Part shown: piece by piece, positions 40,839-55,800 of the stretch
Numbering within the stretch: position 1 is the first letter of the stretch
How the letters are laid out: every line of letters starts with the position of its first letter
Origin: Pratylenchus scribneri
Lineage: Eukaryota; Nematoda; Chromadorea; Rhabditida; Pratylenchidae
Length of the DNA: 64,000 bases
NCBI GenBank assembly: GCA_030063045.1
Contig: JAQSEB010000037.1
Coordinates: 496,001 to 560,000, forward strand
Direction: 5' to 3'
The notes under the pieces: model-generated
The model's input: only the letters and a program-made list of their open reading frames with translations
The model's database searches: none
Told to the model about the DNA's origin: nothing
Translations under genes and position numbers: made by a program

Positions 40839-43800
40839 TTATTTGTGAAGAATAATATTTTTAAAAATATTATTCCTAACAAATTAAATATATTAAATTA
40901 AGAATTTTATGCAAATTGAGTGAAGATCTGTAGAAAATGTGAATTAAAATATTTGATTGATTTTTATTTGTATTTTTCTTTCACTTTTTGAATACCCACA
41001 TAATGCATTTACCAAAAGAAATATTTTTAAAAATATTATTCCTAACAAATTAAATATATTTAATTTTGAAATTTATTCAAATTGAGTGAAGATCTGTAGA
41101 AAATGTCAATTAAAATATTTGATTGATTTTTATTTTTATTTTTGAATACACATATAATGCATTTACCAAAAGAAATATTTTAAAAATATTATTCTATACA
41201 AATTAAATAAATTTAATTAAGATTTTTTTGCAAATTGAGTGAAGATCTGTAGAAAATGTCAATTAAAATATTTGATTGATTTTTATTTTTATTTTTATTA
41301 AATTTTTGACACCCACATAATGCATTTACCAAAAGAAATATTTTTAAAAATATTATTCCTAACAAATTAAATATATTTAATTTTGAAATGAATGCAAATT
41401 GAGTGAAGATTTGTAGAAAATGTCAATTAAAATATTTGATTGATTTTTATTTGTATTTTTCTAAAACTTTTGAACACCCAAATAATGCATTTACCAAAAG
41501 AAATATTTTTAAAAATATTATTCCTAACAAATTAAATATATTAAATTAAGAATTTTATGCAAATTGAGTGAAGATCTGTAGAAAATGTCAATTAAAATAT
41601 TTGATTGATTTTTATTTGTATTTTTCTTTCACTTTTGAACATCCACATAATGCTTTTACCAAAAGAAATATTTTTAAAAATATTATTCCTAACAAATTAA
41701 GTATATTAAATTAAGAATTTTATGCAAATTGAGTGAAGATCTATAGAAAATGTCAATTAAAATATTTGATTGATTTTTATTTGTATTTTTCTTTCACTTT
41801 TGAACATCCACATAATGCTTTTACCAAAAGAAATATTTTTAAAAATATTATTCCTAACAAATTAAATATATTAAATTAAGAATTTTATGCAAATTGAGTG
41901 AGAAAATGTCAATTAAAATATTTGATTGATTTTTATTTGTATTTTTCTTAAACTTTTGAACACCCACATAATGCATTTACCAAAAGAAATATTTTTAAAA
42001 ATATAATTCTATACAAATTAAATATATTTAATTTTGAAATTAATGCAAATTGATTGAAGATCTGTAGAAAATGTCAATTAAAATATTTGATTGATTTTTA
42101 TTTGTATTTTTCTTTCACTTTTTGAATACCCACATAATGCATTTACCAAAAGAAATATTTTTAAAAATATTATTCCTAACAAATTAAATTTATATAATTT
42201 TGAAATTAATGCAAATTGATTGAAGATCTGTAGAAAATGTCAATTAATATATTTGATTGATTTTTATTTGTATTTTTCTTTCACTTTTTGAATACCCACA
42301 TAATGCATTTACCAAAAGAAATATTTTTAAAAATATTATTCCTAACAAATTAAATTTATATAATTTTGAAATTAATGCAAATTGATTGAAGATCTGTAGA
42401 AAATGTCAATTAATATATTTGATTGATTTTTATTTGTATTTTTCTTTCACTTTTTGAATACCCACATAATGCATTTACCAAAAGAAATATTTTTAAAAAT
42501 ATAATTCTATACAAATTAAATATATTTAATTTTGAAATTAATGCAAATTGATTGAAGATCTGTAGAAAATGTCAATTAAAATATTTGATTGATTTTTATT
42601 TGTATTTTTCTTAAACTTTTGAACACCCACATAATGCATTTACCAAAAGAAATATTTTTAAAAATATAATTCTATACAAATTAAATATATTTAATTTTGA
42701 AATTAATGCAAATTGATTGAAGATCTGTAGAAAATGTCAATTAAAATATTTGATTGATTTTTATTTGTATTTTTCTTTCACTTTTTGAATACCCACATAA
42801 TGCATTTACCAAAAGAAATATTTTTAAAAATATTATTCCTAACAAATTAAATTTATATAATTTTGAAATTAATGCAAATTGATTGAAGATCTGTAGAAAA
42901 TGTCAATTAATATATTTGATTGATATTTATTTGTATTTTTCTTTCACTTTTTGAATACCCACATAATGCATTTACCAAAAGAAATATTTTTAAAAATATT
43001 ATTCCTAACAAATTAAATTTATATAATTTTGAAATTAATGCAAATTGATTGAAGATCTGTAGAAAATGTCAATTAATATATTTGATTGATTTTTATTTGT
43101 ATTTTTCTTTCACTTTTTGAATACCCACATAATGCATTTACCAAAAGAAATATTTTTAAAAATATTATTCCTAACAAATTAAATATATTTAATTTTGAAA
43201 TTTATGCAAATTGATTGAAGATCTGTAGAAAATGTCAATTAATATATTTGATTGATTTTTATTTGTATTTTTCTTTCACTTTTTGAATACCCACATAATG
43301 CATTTACCAAAAGAAATATTTTTAAAAATATTATTCCTAACAAATTAAATATATTTAATTTTGAAATTTATGCAAATTGATTGAAGATCTGTAGAAAATG
43401 TCAATTAATATATTTGATTGATTTTTATTTGTATTTTTCTTAAACTTTTGAACACCCACATAATGCATTTACCAAAAGAAATATTTTTAAAAATATAATT
43501 CTATACAAATTAAATATATTTAATTTTGAAATTAATGCAAATTGATTGAAGATCTGTAGAAAATGTCAATTAAAATATTTGATTGATTTTTATTTGTATT
43601 TTTCTTTCACTTTTTGAATACCCACATAATGAATTTACTAAAAGAAATATTTTTAAAAATATTATTCCTAACAAATTAAATATATTTAATTTTGAAATTT
43701 ATGCAAATTGATTGAAGATCTGTAGAAAATGTCAATTAATATATTTGATTGATTTTTATTTGTATTTTTCTTTCACTTTTTGAATACCCACATAATGCAT

Positions 43801-46800
43801 TTACTAAAAGAAATATTTTTAAAAATATTATTCCTAACAAATTAAATATATTTAATTTTGAAATTTATGCAAATTGATTGAAGATCTGTAGAAAATGTCA
43901 ATTAAAATATTTGATTGATTTTTATTTGTATTTTTCTTTCACTTTTTGAATACCCACATAATGCATTTACCAAAAGAAATATTTTTAAAAATATTATTCC
44001 TAACAAATTAAATTTATATAATTTTGAAATTAATGCAAATTGATTGAAGATCTGTAGAAAATGTCAATTAATATATTTGATTGATATTTATTTGTATTTT
44101 TCTTTCACTTTTTGAATACCCACATAATGCATTTACCAAAAGAAATATTTTTAAAAATATTATTCCTAACAAATTAAATTTATATAATTTTGAAATTAAT
44201 GCAAATTGATTGAAGATCTGTAGAAAATGTCAATTAATATATTTGATTGATTTTTATTTGTATTTTTCTTTCACTTTTTGAATACCCACATAATGCATTT
44301 ACCAAAAGAAATATTTTTAAAAATATTATTCCTAACAAATTAAATATATTTAATTTTGAAATTTATGCAAATTGATTGAAGATCTGTAGAAAATGTCAAT
44401 TAATATATTTGATTGATTTTTATTTGTATTTTTCTTTCACTTTTTGAATACCCACATAATGCATTTACCAAAAGAAATATTTTTAAAAATATTATTCCTA
44501 ACAAATTAAATATATTTAATTTTGAAATTTATGCAAATTGATTGAAGATCTGTAGAAAATGTCAATTAATATATTTGATTGATTTTTATTTGTATTTTTC
44601 TTAAACTTTTGAACACCCACATAATGCATTTACCAAAAGAAATATTTTTAAAAATATAATTCTATACAAATTAAATATATTTAATTTTGAAATTAATGCA
44701 AATTGATTGAAGATCTGTAGAAAATGTCAATTAATATATTTGATTGATTTTTATTTGTATTTTTCTTTCACTTTTTGAATACCCACATAATGCATTTACT
44801 AAAAGAAATATTTTTAAAAATATTATTCCTAACAAATTAAATATATTTAATTTTGAAATTTATGCAAATTGATTGAAGATCTGTAGAAAATGTCAATTAA
44901 TATATTTGATTGATTTTTATTTGTATTTTTCTTTCACTTTTTGAATACCCACATAATGCATTTACCAAAAGAAATATTTTTAAAAATATTATTCCTAACA
45001 AATTAAATATATTTAATTTTGAAATTTATGCAAATTGATTGAAGATCTGTAGAAAATGTCAATTAATATATTTGATTGATTTTTATTTGTATTTTTCTTT
45101 CACTTTTTGAATACCCACATAATGCATTTACCAAAAGAAATATTTTTAAAAATATTATTCCTAACAAATTAAATATATTTAATTTTGAAATTTATGCAAA
45201 TTGATTGAAGATCTGTAGAAAATGTCAATTAATATATTTGATTGATTTTTATTTGTATTTTTCTTTCACTTTTTGAATACCCACATAATGCATTTACCAA
45301 AAGAAATATTTTTAAAAATATTATTCCTAACAAATTAAATATATTTAATTTTGAAATTTATGCAAATTGATTGAAGATCTGTAGAAAATGTCAATTAATA
45401 TATTTGATTGATTTTTATTTGTATTTTTCTTTCACTTTTTGAATACCCACATAATGCATTTACTAAAAGAAATATTTTTAAAAATATTATTCCTAACAAA
45501 TTAAATATATTTAATTTTGAAATTTATGCAAATTGATTGAAGATCTGTAGAAAATGTCAATTAAAATATTTGATTGATTTTTATTTGTATTTTTCTTTCA
45601 CTTTTTGAATACCCACATAATGCATTTACTAAAAGAAATATTTTTAAAAATATTATTCCTAACAAATTAAATATATTTAATTTTGAAATTTATGCAAATT
45701 GATTGAAGATCTGTAGAAAATGTCAATTAATATATTTGATTGATTTTTATTTGTATTTTTCTTTCACTTTTTGAATACCCACATAATGCATTTACCAAAA
45801 GAAATATTTTTAAAAATATTATTCCTAACAAATTAAATATATTTAATTTTGAAATTTATGCAAATTGATTGAAGATCTGTAGAAAATGTCAATTAATATA
45901 TTTGATTGATTTTTATTTGTATTTTTCTTTCACTTTTTGAATACCCACATAATGCATTTACCAAAAGAAATATTTTTAAAAATATTATTCCTAACAAATT
46001 AAATATATTTAATTTTGAAATTTATGCAAATTGATTGAAGATCTGTAGAAAATGTCAATTAATATATTTGATTGATTTTTATTTGTATTTTTCTTAAACT
46101 TTTGAACACCCACATAATGCATTTACCAAAAGAAATATTTTTAAAAATATTATTCCTAACAAATTAAATATATTTAATTTTGAAATTTATGCAAATTGAT
46201 TGAAGATCTGTAGAAAATGTCAATTAATATATTTGATTGATTTTTATTTGTATTTTTCTTTCACTTTTTGAATACCCACATAATGCATTTACTAAAAGAA
46301 ATATTTTTAAAAATATTATTCCTAACAAATTAAATATATTTAATTTTGAAATTTATGCAAATTGATTGAAGATCTGTAGAAAATGTCAATTAATATATTT
46401 GATTGATTTTTATTTGTATTTTTCTTTCACTTTTTGAATACCCACATAATGCATTTACCAAAAGAAATATTTTTAAAAATATTATTCCTAACAAATTAAA
46501 TATATTTAATTTTGAAATTTATGCAAATTGATTGAAGATCTGTAGAAAATGTCAATTAATATATTTGATTGATTTTTATTTGTATTTTTCTTTCACTTTT
46601 TGAATACCCACATAATGCATTTACCAAAAGAAATATTTTTAAAAATATTATTCCTAACAAATTAAATATATTTAATTTTGAAATTTATGCAAATTGATTG
46701 AAGATCTGTAGAAAATGTCAATTAATATATTTGATTGATTTTTATTTGTATTTTTCTTAAACTTTTGAACACCCACATAATGCATTTACCAAAAGAAATA

Positions 46801-49800
46801 TTTTTAAAAATATTATTCCTAACAAATTAAATATATTTAATTTTGAAATTTATGCAAATTGATTGAAGATCTGTAGAAAATGTCAATTAATATATTTGAT
46901 TGATTTTTATTTGTATTTTTCTTTCACTTTTTGAATACCCACATAATGCATTTACTAAAAGAAATATTTTTAAAAATATTATTCCTAACAAATTAAATAT
47001 ATTTAATTTTGAAATTTATGCAAATTGATTGAAGATCTGTAGAAAATGTCAATTAATATATTTGATTGATTTTTATTTGTATTTTTCTTTCACTTTTTGA
47101 ATACCCACATAATGCATTTACTAAAAGAAATATTTTTAAAAATATTATTCCTAACAAATTAAATATATTTAATTTTGAAATTTATGCAAATTGATTGAAG
47201 ATCTGTAGAAAATGTCAATTAATATATTTGATTGATTTTTATTTGTATTTTTCTTTCACTTTTTGAATACCCACATAATGCATTTACCAAAAGAAATATT
47301 TTTAAAAATATTATTCATAACAAATTAAATATATTTAATTTTGAAATTTATGCAAATTGATTGAAGATCTGTAGAAAATGTCAATTAATATATTTGATTG
47401 ATTTTTATTTGTATTTTTCTTTCACTTTTTGAATACCCACATAATGCATTTACCAAAAGAAATATTTTTAAAAATATTATTCCTAACAAATTAAATATAT
47501 TTAATTTTGAAATTTATGCAAATTGATTGAAGATCTGTAGAAAATGTCAATTAATATATTTGATTGATTTTTATTTGTATTTTTCTTTCACTTTTTGAAT
47601 ACCCACATAATGCATTTACCAAAAGAAATATTTTTAAAAATATTATTCCTAACAAATTAAATATATTTAATTTTGAAATTTATGCAAATTGATTGAAGAT
47701 CTGTAGAAAATGTCAATTAATATATTTGATTGATTTTTATTTGTATTTTTCTTTCACTTTTTGAATACCCACATAATGCATTTACTAAAAGAAATATTTT
47801 TAAAAATATTATTCCTAACAAATTAAATATATTTAATTTTGAAATTTATGCAAATTGATTGAAGATCTGTAGAAAATGTCAATTAATATATTTGATTGAT
47901 TTTTATTTGTATTTATCTTTCACTTTTTGAATACCCACATAATGCATTTACCAAAAGAAATATTTTTAAAAATATTATTCCTAACAAATTAAATATATTT
48001 AATTTTGAAATTTATGCAAATTGATTGAAGATCTGTAGAAAATGTCAATTAATATATTTGATTGATTTTTATTTGTATTTTTCTTTCACTTTTTGAATAC
48101 CCACATAATGCATTTACTAAAAGAAATATTTTTAAAAATATTATTCCTAACAAATTAAATATATTTAATTTTGAAATTTATGCAAATTGATTGAAGATCT
48201 GTAGAAAATGTCAATTAATATATTTGATTGATTTTTATTTGTATTTTTCTTTCACTTTTTGAATACCCACATAATGCATTTACCAAAAGAAATATTTTTA
48301 AAAATATTATTCCTAACAAATTAAATATATTTAATTTTGAAATTTATGCAAATTGATTGAAGATCTGTAGAAAATGTCAATTAATATATTTGATTGATTT
48401 TTATTTGTATTTTTCTTTCACTTTTTGAATACCCACATAATGCATTTACTAAAAGAAATATTTTTAAAAATATTATTCCTAACAAATTAAATATATTTAA
48501 TTTTGAAATTTATGCAAATTGATTGAAGATCTGTAGAAAATGTCAATTAATATATTTGATTGATTTTTATTTGTATTTTTCTTTCACTTTTTGAATACCC
48601 ACATAATGCATTTACTAAAAGAAATATTTTTAAAAATATTATTCCTAACAAATTAAATATATTTAATTTTGAAATTTATGCAAATTGATTGAAGATCTGT
48701 AGAAAATGTCAATTAATATATTTGATTGATTTTTATTTGTATTTTTCTTTCACTTTTTGAATACCCACATAATGCATTTACCAAAAGAAATATTTTTAAA
48801 AATATTATTCCTAACAAATTAAATATATTTAATTTTGAAATTTATGCAAATTGATTGAAGATCTGTAGAAAATGTCAATTAATATATTTGATTGATTTTT
48901 ATTTGTATTTTTCTTAAACTTTTGAACACCCACATAATGCATTTACCAAAAGAAATATTTTTAAAAATATTATTCCTAACAAATTAAATATATTTAATTT
49001 TGAAATTTATGCAAATTGATTGAAGATCTGTAGAAAATGTCAATTAATATATTTGATTGATTTTTATTTGTATTTTTCTTTCACATTTTGAATACCCACA
49101 TAATGCATTTACCAAAAGAAATATTTTTAAAAATATTATTCCTAACAAATTAAATATATTTAATTTTGAAATTTATGCAAATTGATTGAAGATCTGTAGA
49201 AAATGTCAATTAATATATTTGATTGATTTTTATTTGTATTTTTCTTTCACTTTTTGAATACCCACATAATGCATTTACCAAAAGAAATATTTTTAAAAAT
49301 ATTATTCCTAACAAATTAAATATATTTAATTTTGAAATTTATGCAAATTGATTGAAGATCTGTAGAAAATGTCAATTAATATATTTGATTGATTTTTATT
49401 TGTATTTTTCTTTCACTTTTTGAATACCCACATAATGCATTTACTAAAAGAAATATTTTTAAAAATATTATTCCTAACAAATTAAATATATTTAATTTTG
49501 AAATTTATGCAAATTGATTGAAGATCTGTAGAAAATGTCAATTAATATATTTGATTGATTTTTATTTGTATTTTTCTTTCACTTTTTGAATACCCACATA
49601 ATGCATTTACCAAAAGAAATATTTTTAAAAATATTATTCCTAACAAATTAAATATATTTAATTTTGAAATTTATGCAAATTGAGTGAAGATCTGTAGAAA
49701 ATGTGAATTAAAATATTTGATTGATTTTTATTTGTATTTTTCTTTCACTTTTTGAACACCCACATAATGCATTTACCAAAAGAAATATTTTTAAAAATAT

Positions 49801-52800
49801 TATTCCTAACAAATTAAATATATTTAATTTTGAAATTTATGCAAATTGATTGAAGATCTGTAGAAAATGTCAATTAATATATTTGATTGATTTTTATTTG
49901 TATTTTTCTTTCACTTTTTGAATACCCACATAATGCATTTACTAAAAGAAATATTTTTAAAAATATTATTCCTAACAAATTAAATATATTTAATTTTGAA
50001 ATTTATGCAAATTGATTGAAGATCTGTAGAAAATGTCAATTAATATATTTGATTGATTTTTATTTGTATTTTTCTTTCACTTTTTGAATACCCACATAAT
50101 GCATTTACCAAAAGAAATATTTTTAAAAATATTATTCCTAACAAATTAAATATATTTAATTTTGAATTTTATGCAAATTGAGTGAAGATCTATAGAAAAT
50201 GTCAATTAAAATATTTGATTGATTTTTATTTGTATTTTTCTTTCACTTTTGAACATCCACATAATGCTTTTACCAAAAGAAATATTTTTAAAAATATTAT
50301 TCCTAACAAATTAAATATATTTAATTTTGAAATTTATGCAAATTGATTGAAGATCTGTAGAAAATGTCAATTAATATATTTGATTGATTTTTATTTGTAT
50401 TTTTCTTTCACTTTTTGAATACCCACATAATGCATTTACCAAAAGAAATATTTTTAAAAATATTATTCCTAACAAATTAAATATATTTAATTTTGAAATT
50501 TATGCAAATTGATTGAAGATCTGTAGAAAATGTCAATTAATATATTTGATTGATTTTTATTTGTATTTTTCTTAAACTTTTGAACACCCACATAATGCAT
50601 TTACCAAAAGAAATATTTTTAAAAATATTATTCCTAACAAATTAAATATATTTAATTTTGAAATTTATGCAAATTGATTGAAGATCTGTAGAAAATGTCA
50701 ATTAATATATTTGATTGATTTTTATTTGTATTTTTCTTTCACTTTTTGAATACCCACATAATGCATTTACCAAAAGAAATATTTTTAAAAATATTATTCC
50801 TAACAAATTAAATATATTTAATTTTGAAATTTATGCAAATTGATTGAAGATCTGTAGAAAATGTCAATTAATATATTTGATTGATTTTTATTTGTATTTT
50901 TCTTTCACTTTTTGAATACCCACATAATGCATTTACCAAAAGAAATATTTTTAAAAATATAATTCTATACAAATTAAATATATTTAATTTTGAAATTAAT
51001 GCAAATTGATTGAAGATCTGTAGAAAATGTCAATTAAAATATTTGATTGATTTTTATTTGTATTTTTCTTTCACTTTTTGAATACCCACATAATGCATTT
51101 ACCAAAAGAAATATTTTTAAAAATATTATTCCTAACAAATTAAATTTATATAATTTTGAAATTAATGCAAATTGATTGAAGATCTGTAGAAAATGTCAAT
51201 TAATATATTTGATTGATTTTTATTTGTATTTTTCTTTCACTTTTTGAATACCCACATAATGCATTTACCAAAAGAAATATTTTTAAAAATATTATTCCTA
51301 ACAAATTAAATATATTTAATTTTGAATTTTATGCAAATTGAGTGAAGATCTATAGAAAATGTCAATTAAAATATTTGATTGATTTTTATTTGTATTTTTC
51401 TTTCACTTTTGAACATCCACATAATGCTTTTACCAAAAGAAATATTTTTAAAAATATTATTCCTAACAAATTAAATATATTTAATTTTGAAATTAATGCA
51501 AATTGATTGAAGATCTGTAGAAAATGTCAATTAATATATTTGATTGATTTTTATTTGTATTTTTCTTAAACTTTTGAACACCCACATAATGCATTTACCA
51601 AAAGAAATATTTTTAAAAATATAATTCTATACAAATTAAATATATTTAATTTTGAAATTAATGCAAATTGATTGAAGATCTGTAGAAAATGTCAATTAAT
51701 ATATTTGATTGATTTTTATTTGTATTTTTCTTTCACTTTTTGAATACCCACATAATGCATTTACCAAAAGAAATATTTTTAAAAATATTATTCCTAACAA
51801 ATTAAATATATTTAATTTTGAAATTTATGCAAATTGATTGAAGATCTGTAGAAAATGTCAATTAATATATTTGATTGATTTTTATTTGTATTTTTCTTTC
51901 ACTTTTTGAATACCCACATAATGCATTTACCAAAAGAAATATTTTTAAAAATATTATTCCTAACAAATTAAATATATTTAATTTTGAAATTTATGCAAAT
52001 TGATTGAAGATCTGTAGAAAATGTCAATTAATATATTTGATTGATTTTTATTTGTATTTTTCTTTCACTTTTTGAATACCCACATAATGCATTTACTAAA
52101 AGAAATATTTTTAAAAATATTATTCCTAACAAATTAAATATATTTAATTTTGAAATTTATGCAAATTGATTGAAGATCTGTAGAAAATGTCAATTAATAT
52201 ATTTGATTGATTTTTATTTGTATTTTTCTTTCACTTTTTGAATACCCACATAATGCATTTACCAAAAGAAATATTTTTAAAAATATTATTCCTAACAAAT
52301 TAAATATATTTAATTTTGAAATTTATGCAAATTGAGTGAAGATCTGTAGAAAATGTGAATTAAAATATTTGATTGATTTTTATTTGTATTTTTCTTTCAC
52401 TTTTTGAACACCCACATAATGCATTTACCAAAAGAAATATTTTTAAAAATATTATTCCTAACAAATTAAATATATTTAATTTTGAAATTTATGCAAATTG
52501 ATTGAAGATCTGTAGAAAATGTCAATTAATATATTTGATTGATTTTTATTTGTATTTTTCTTTCACTTTTTGAATACCCACATAATGCATTTACTAAAAG
52601 AAATATTTTTAAAAATATTATTCCTAACAAATTAAATATATTTAATTTTGAAATTTATGCAAATTGATTGAAGATCTGTAGAAAATGTCAATTAATATAT
52701 TTGATTGATTTTTATTTGTATTTTTCTTTCACTTTTTGAATACCCACATAATGCATTTACCAAAAGAAATATTTTTAAAAATATTATTCCTAACAAATTA

Positions 52801-55800
52801 AATATATTTAATTTTGAATTTTATGCAAATTGAGTGAAGATCTATAGAAAATGTCAATTAAAATATTTGATTGATTTTTATTTGTATTTTTCTTTCACTT
52901 TTGAACATCCACATAATGCTTTTACCAAAAGAAATATTTTTAAAAATATTATTCCTAACAAATTAAATATATTTAATTTTGAAATTTATGCAAATTGATT
53001 GAAGATCTGTAGAAAATGTCAATTAATATATTTGATTGATTTTTATTTGTATTTTTCTTTCACTTTTTGAATACCCACATAATGCATTTACCAAAAGAAA
53101 TATTTTTAAAAATATTATTCCTAACAAATTAAATATATTTAATTTTGAAATTTATGCAAATTGATTGAAGATCTGTAGAAAATGTCAATTAATATATTTG
53201 ATTGATTTTTATTTGTATTTTTCTTAAACTTTTGAACACCCACATAATGCATTTACCAAAAGAAATATTTTTAAAAATATTATTCCTAACAAATTAAATA
53301 TATTTAATTTTGAAATTTATGCAAATTGATTGAAGATCTGTAGAAAATGTCAATTAATATATTTGATTGATTTTTATTTGTATTTTTCTTTCACTTTTTG
53401 AATACCCACATAATGCATTTACCAAAAGAAATATTTTTAAAAATATTATTCCTAACAAATTAAATATATTTAATTTTGAAATTTATGCAAATTGATTGAA
53501 GATCTGTAGAAAATGTCAATTAATATATTTGATTGATTTTTATTTGTATTTTTCTTTCACTTTTTGAATACCCACATAATGCATTTACCAAAAGAAATAT
53601 TTTTAAAAATATAATTCTATACAAATTAAATATATTTAATTTTGAAATTTATGCAAATTGATTGAAGATCTGTAGAAAATGTCAATTAAAATATTTGATT
53701 GATTTTTATTTGTATTTTTCTTTCACTTTTTGAATACCCACATAATGCATTTACCAAAAGAAATATTTTTAAAAATATTATTCCTAACAAATTAAATTTA
53801 TATAATTTTGAAATTAATGCAAATTGATTGAAGATCTGTAGAAAATGTCAATTAATATATTTGATTGATTTTTATTTGTATTTTTCTTTCACTTTTTGAA
53901 TACCCACATAATGCATTTACCAAAAGAAATATTTTTAAAAATATTATTCCTAACAAATTAAATATATTTAATTTTGAATTTTATGCAAATTGAGTGAAGA
54001 TCTATAGAAAATGTCAATTAAAATATTTGATTGATTTTTATTTGTATTTTTCTTTCACTTTTGAACATCCACATAATGCTTTTACCAAAAGAAATATTTT
54101 TAAAAATATTATTCCTAACAAATTAAATATATTTAATTTTGAAATTAATGCAAATTGATTGAAGATCTGTAGAAAATGTCAATTAATATATTTGATTGAT
54201 TTTTATTTGTATTTTTCTTAAACTTTTGAACACCCACATAATGCATTTACCAAAAGAAATATTTTTAAAAATATAATTCTATACAAATTAAATATATTTA
54301 ATTTTGAAATTAATGCAAATTGATTGAAGATCTGTAGAAAATGTCAATTAATATATTTGATTGATTTTTATTTGTATTTTTCTTTCACTTTTTGAATACC
54401 CACATAATGCATTTACCAAAAGAAATATTTTTAAAAATATTATTCCTAACAAATTAAATATATTTAATTTTGAAATTAATGCAAATTGATTGAAGATCTG
54501 TAGAAAATGTCAATTAATATATTTGATTGATTTTTATTTGTATTTTTCTTTCACTTTTTGAATACCCACATAATGCATTTACCAAAAGAAATATTTTTAA
54601 AAATATTATTCCTAACAAATTAAATATATTTAATTTTGAATTTTATGCAAATTGAGTGAAGATCTATAGAAAATGTCAATTAAAATATTTGATTGATTTT
54701 TATTTGTATTTTTCTTTCACTTTTGAACATCCACATAATGCATTTACCAAAAGAAATATTTTTAAAAATATAATTCTATACAAATTAAATATATTTAATT
54801 TTGAAATTAATGCAAATTGATTGAAGATCTGTAGAAAATGTCAATTAATATATTTGATTGATTTTTATTTGTATTTTTCTTTCACTTTTTGAATACCCAC
54901 ATAATGCATTTACCAAAAGAAATATTTTTAAAAATATTATTCCTAACAAATTAAATATATTTAATTTTGAAATTAATGCAAATTGATTGAAGATCTGTAG
55001 AAAATGTCAATTAATATATTTGATTGATTTTTATTTGTATTTTTCTTTCACTTTTTGAATACCCACATAATGCATTTACCAAAAGAAATATTTTTAAAAA
55101 TATTATTCCTAACAAATTAAATATATTTAATTTTGAATTTTATGCAAATTGAGTGAAGATCTATAGAAAATGTCAATTAAAATATTTGATTGATTTTTAT
55201 TTGTATTTTTCTTTCACTTTTGAACATCCACATAATGCTTTTACCAAAAGAAATATTTTTAAAAATATTATTCCTAACAAATTAAATATATTTAATTTTG
55301 AAATTAATGCAAATTGATTGAAGATCTGTAGAAAATGTCAATTAATATATTTGATTGATTTTTATTTGTATTTTTCTTAAACTTTTGAACACCCACATAA
55401 TGCATTTACCAAAAGAAATATTTTTAAAAATATAATTCTATACAAATTAAATATATTTAATTTTGAAATTAATGCAAATTGATTGAAGATCTGTAGAAAA
55501 TGTCAATTAATATATTTGATTGATTTTTATTTGTATTTTTCTTTCACTTTTTGAATACCCACATAATGCATTTACCAAAAGAAATATTTTTAAAAATATT
55601 ATTCCTAACAAATTAAATATATTTAATTTTGAATTTTATGCAAATTGAGTGAAGATCTATAGAAAATGTCAATTAAAATATTTGATTGATTTTTATTTGT
55701 ATTTTTCTTTCACTTTTGAACATCCACATAATGCTTTTACCAAAAGAAATATTTTAAAAAATATTATTCCTAACAAATTAAATATATTTAATTTTGAAAT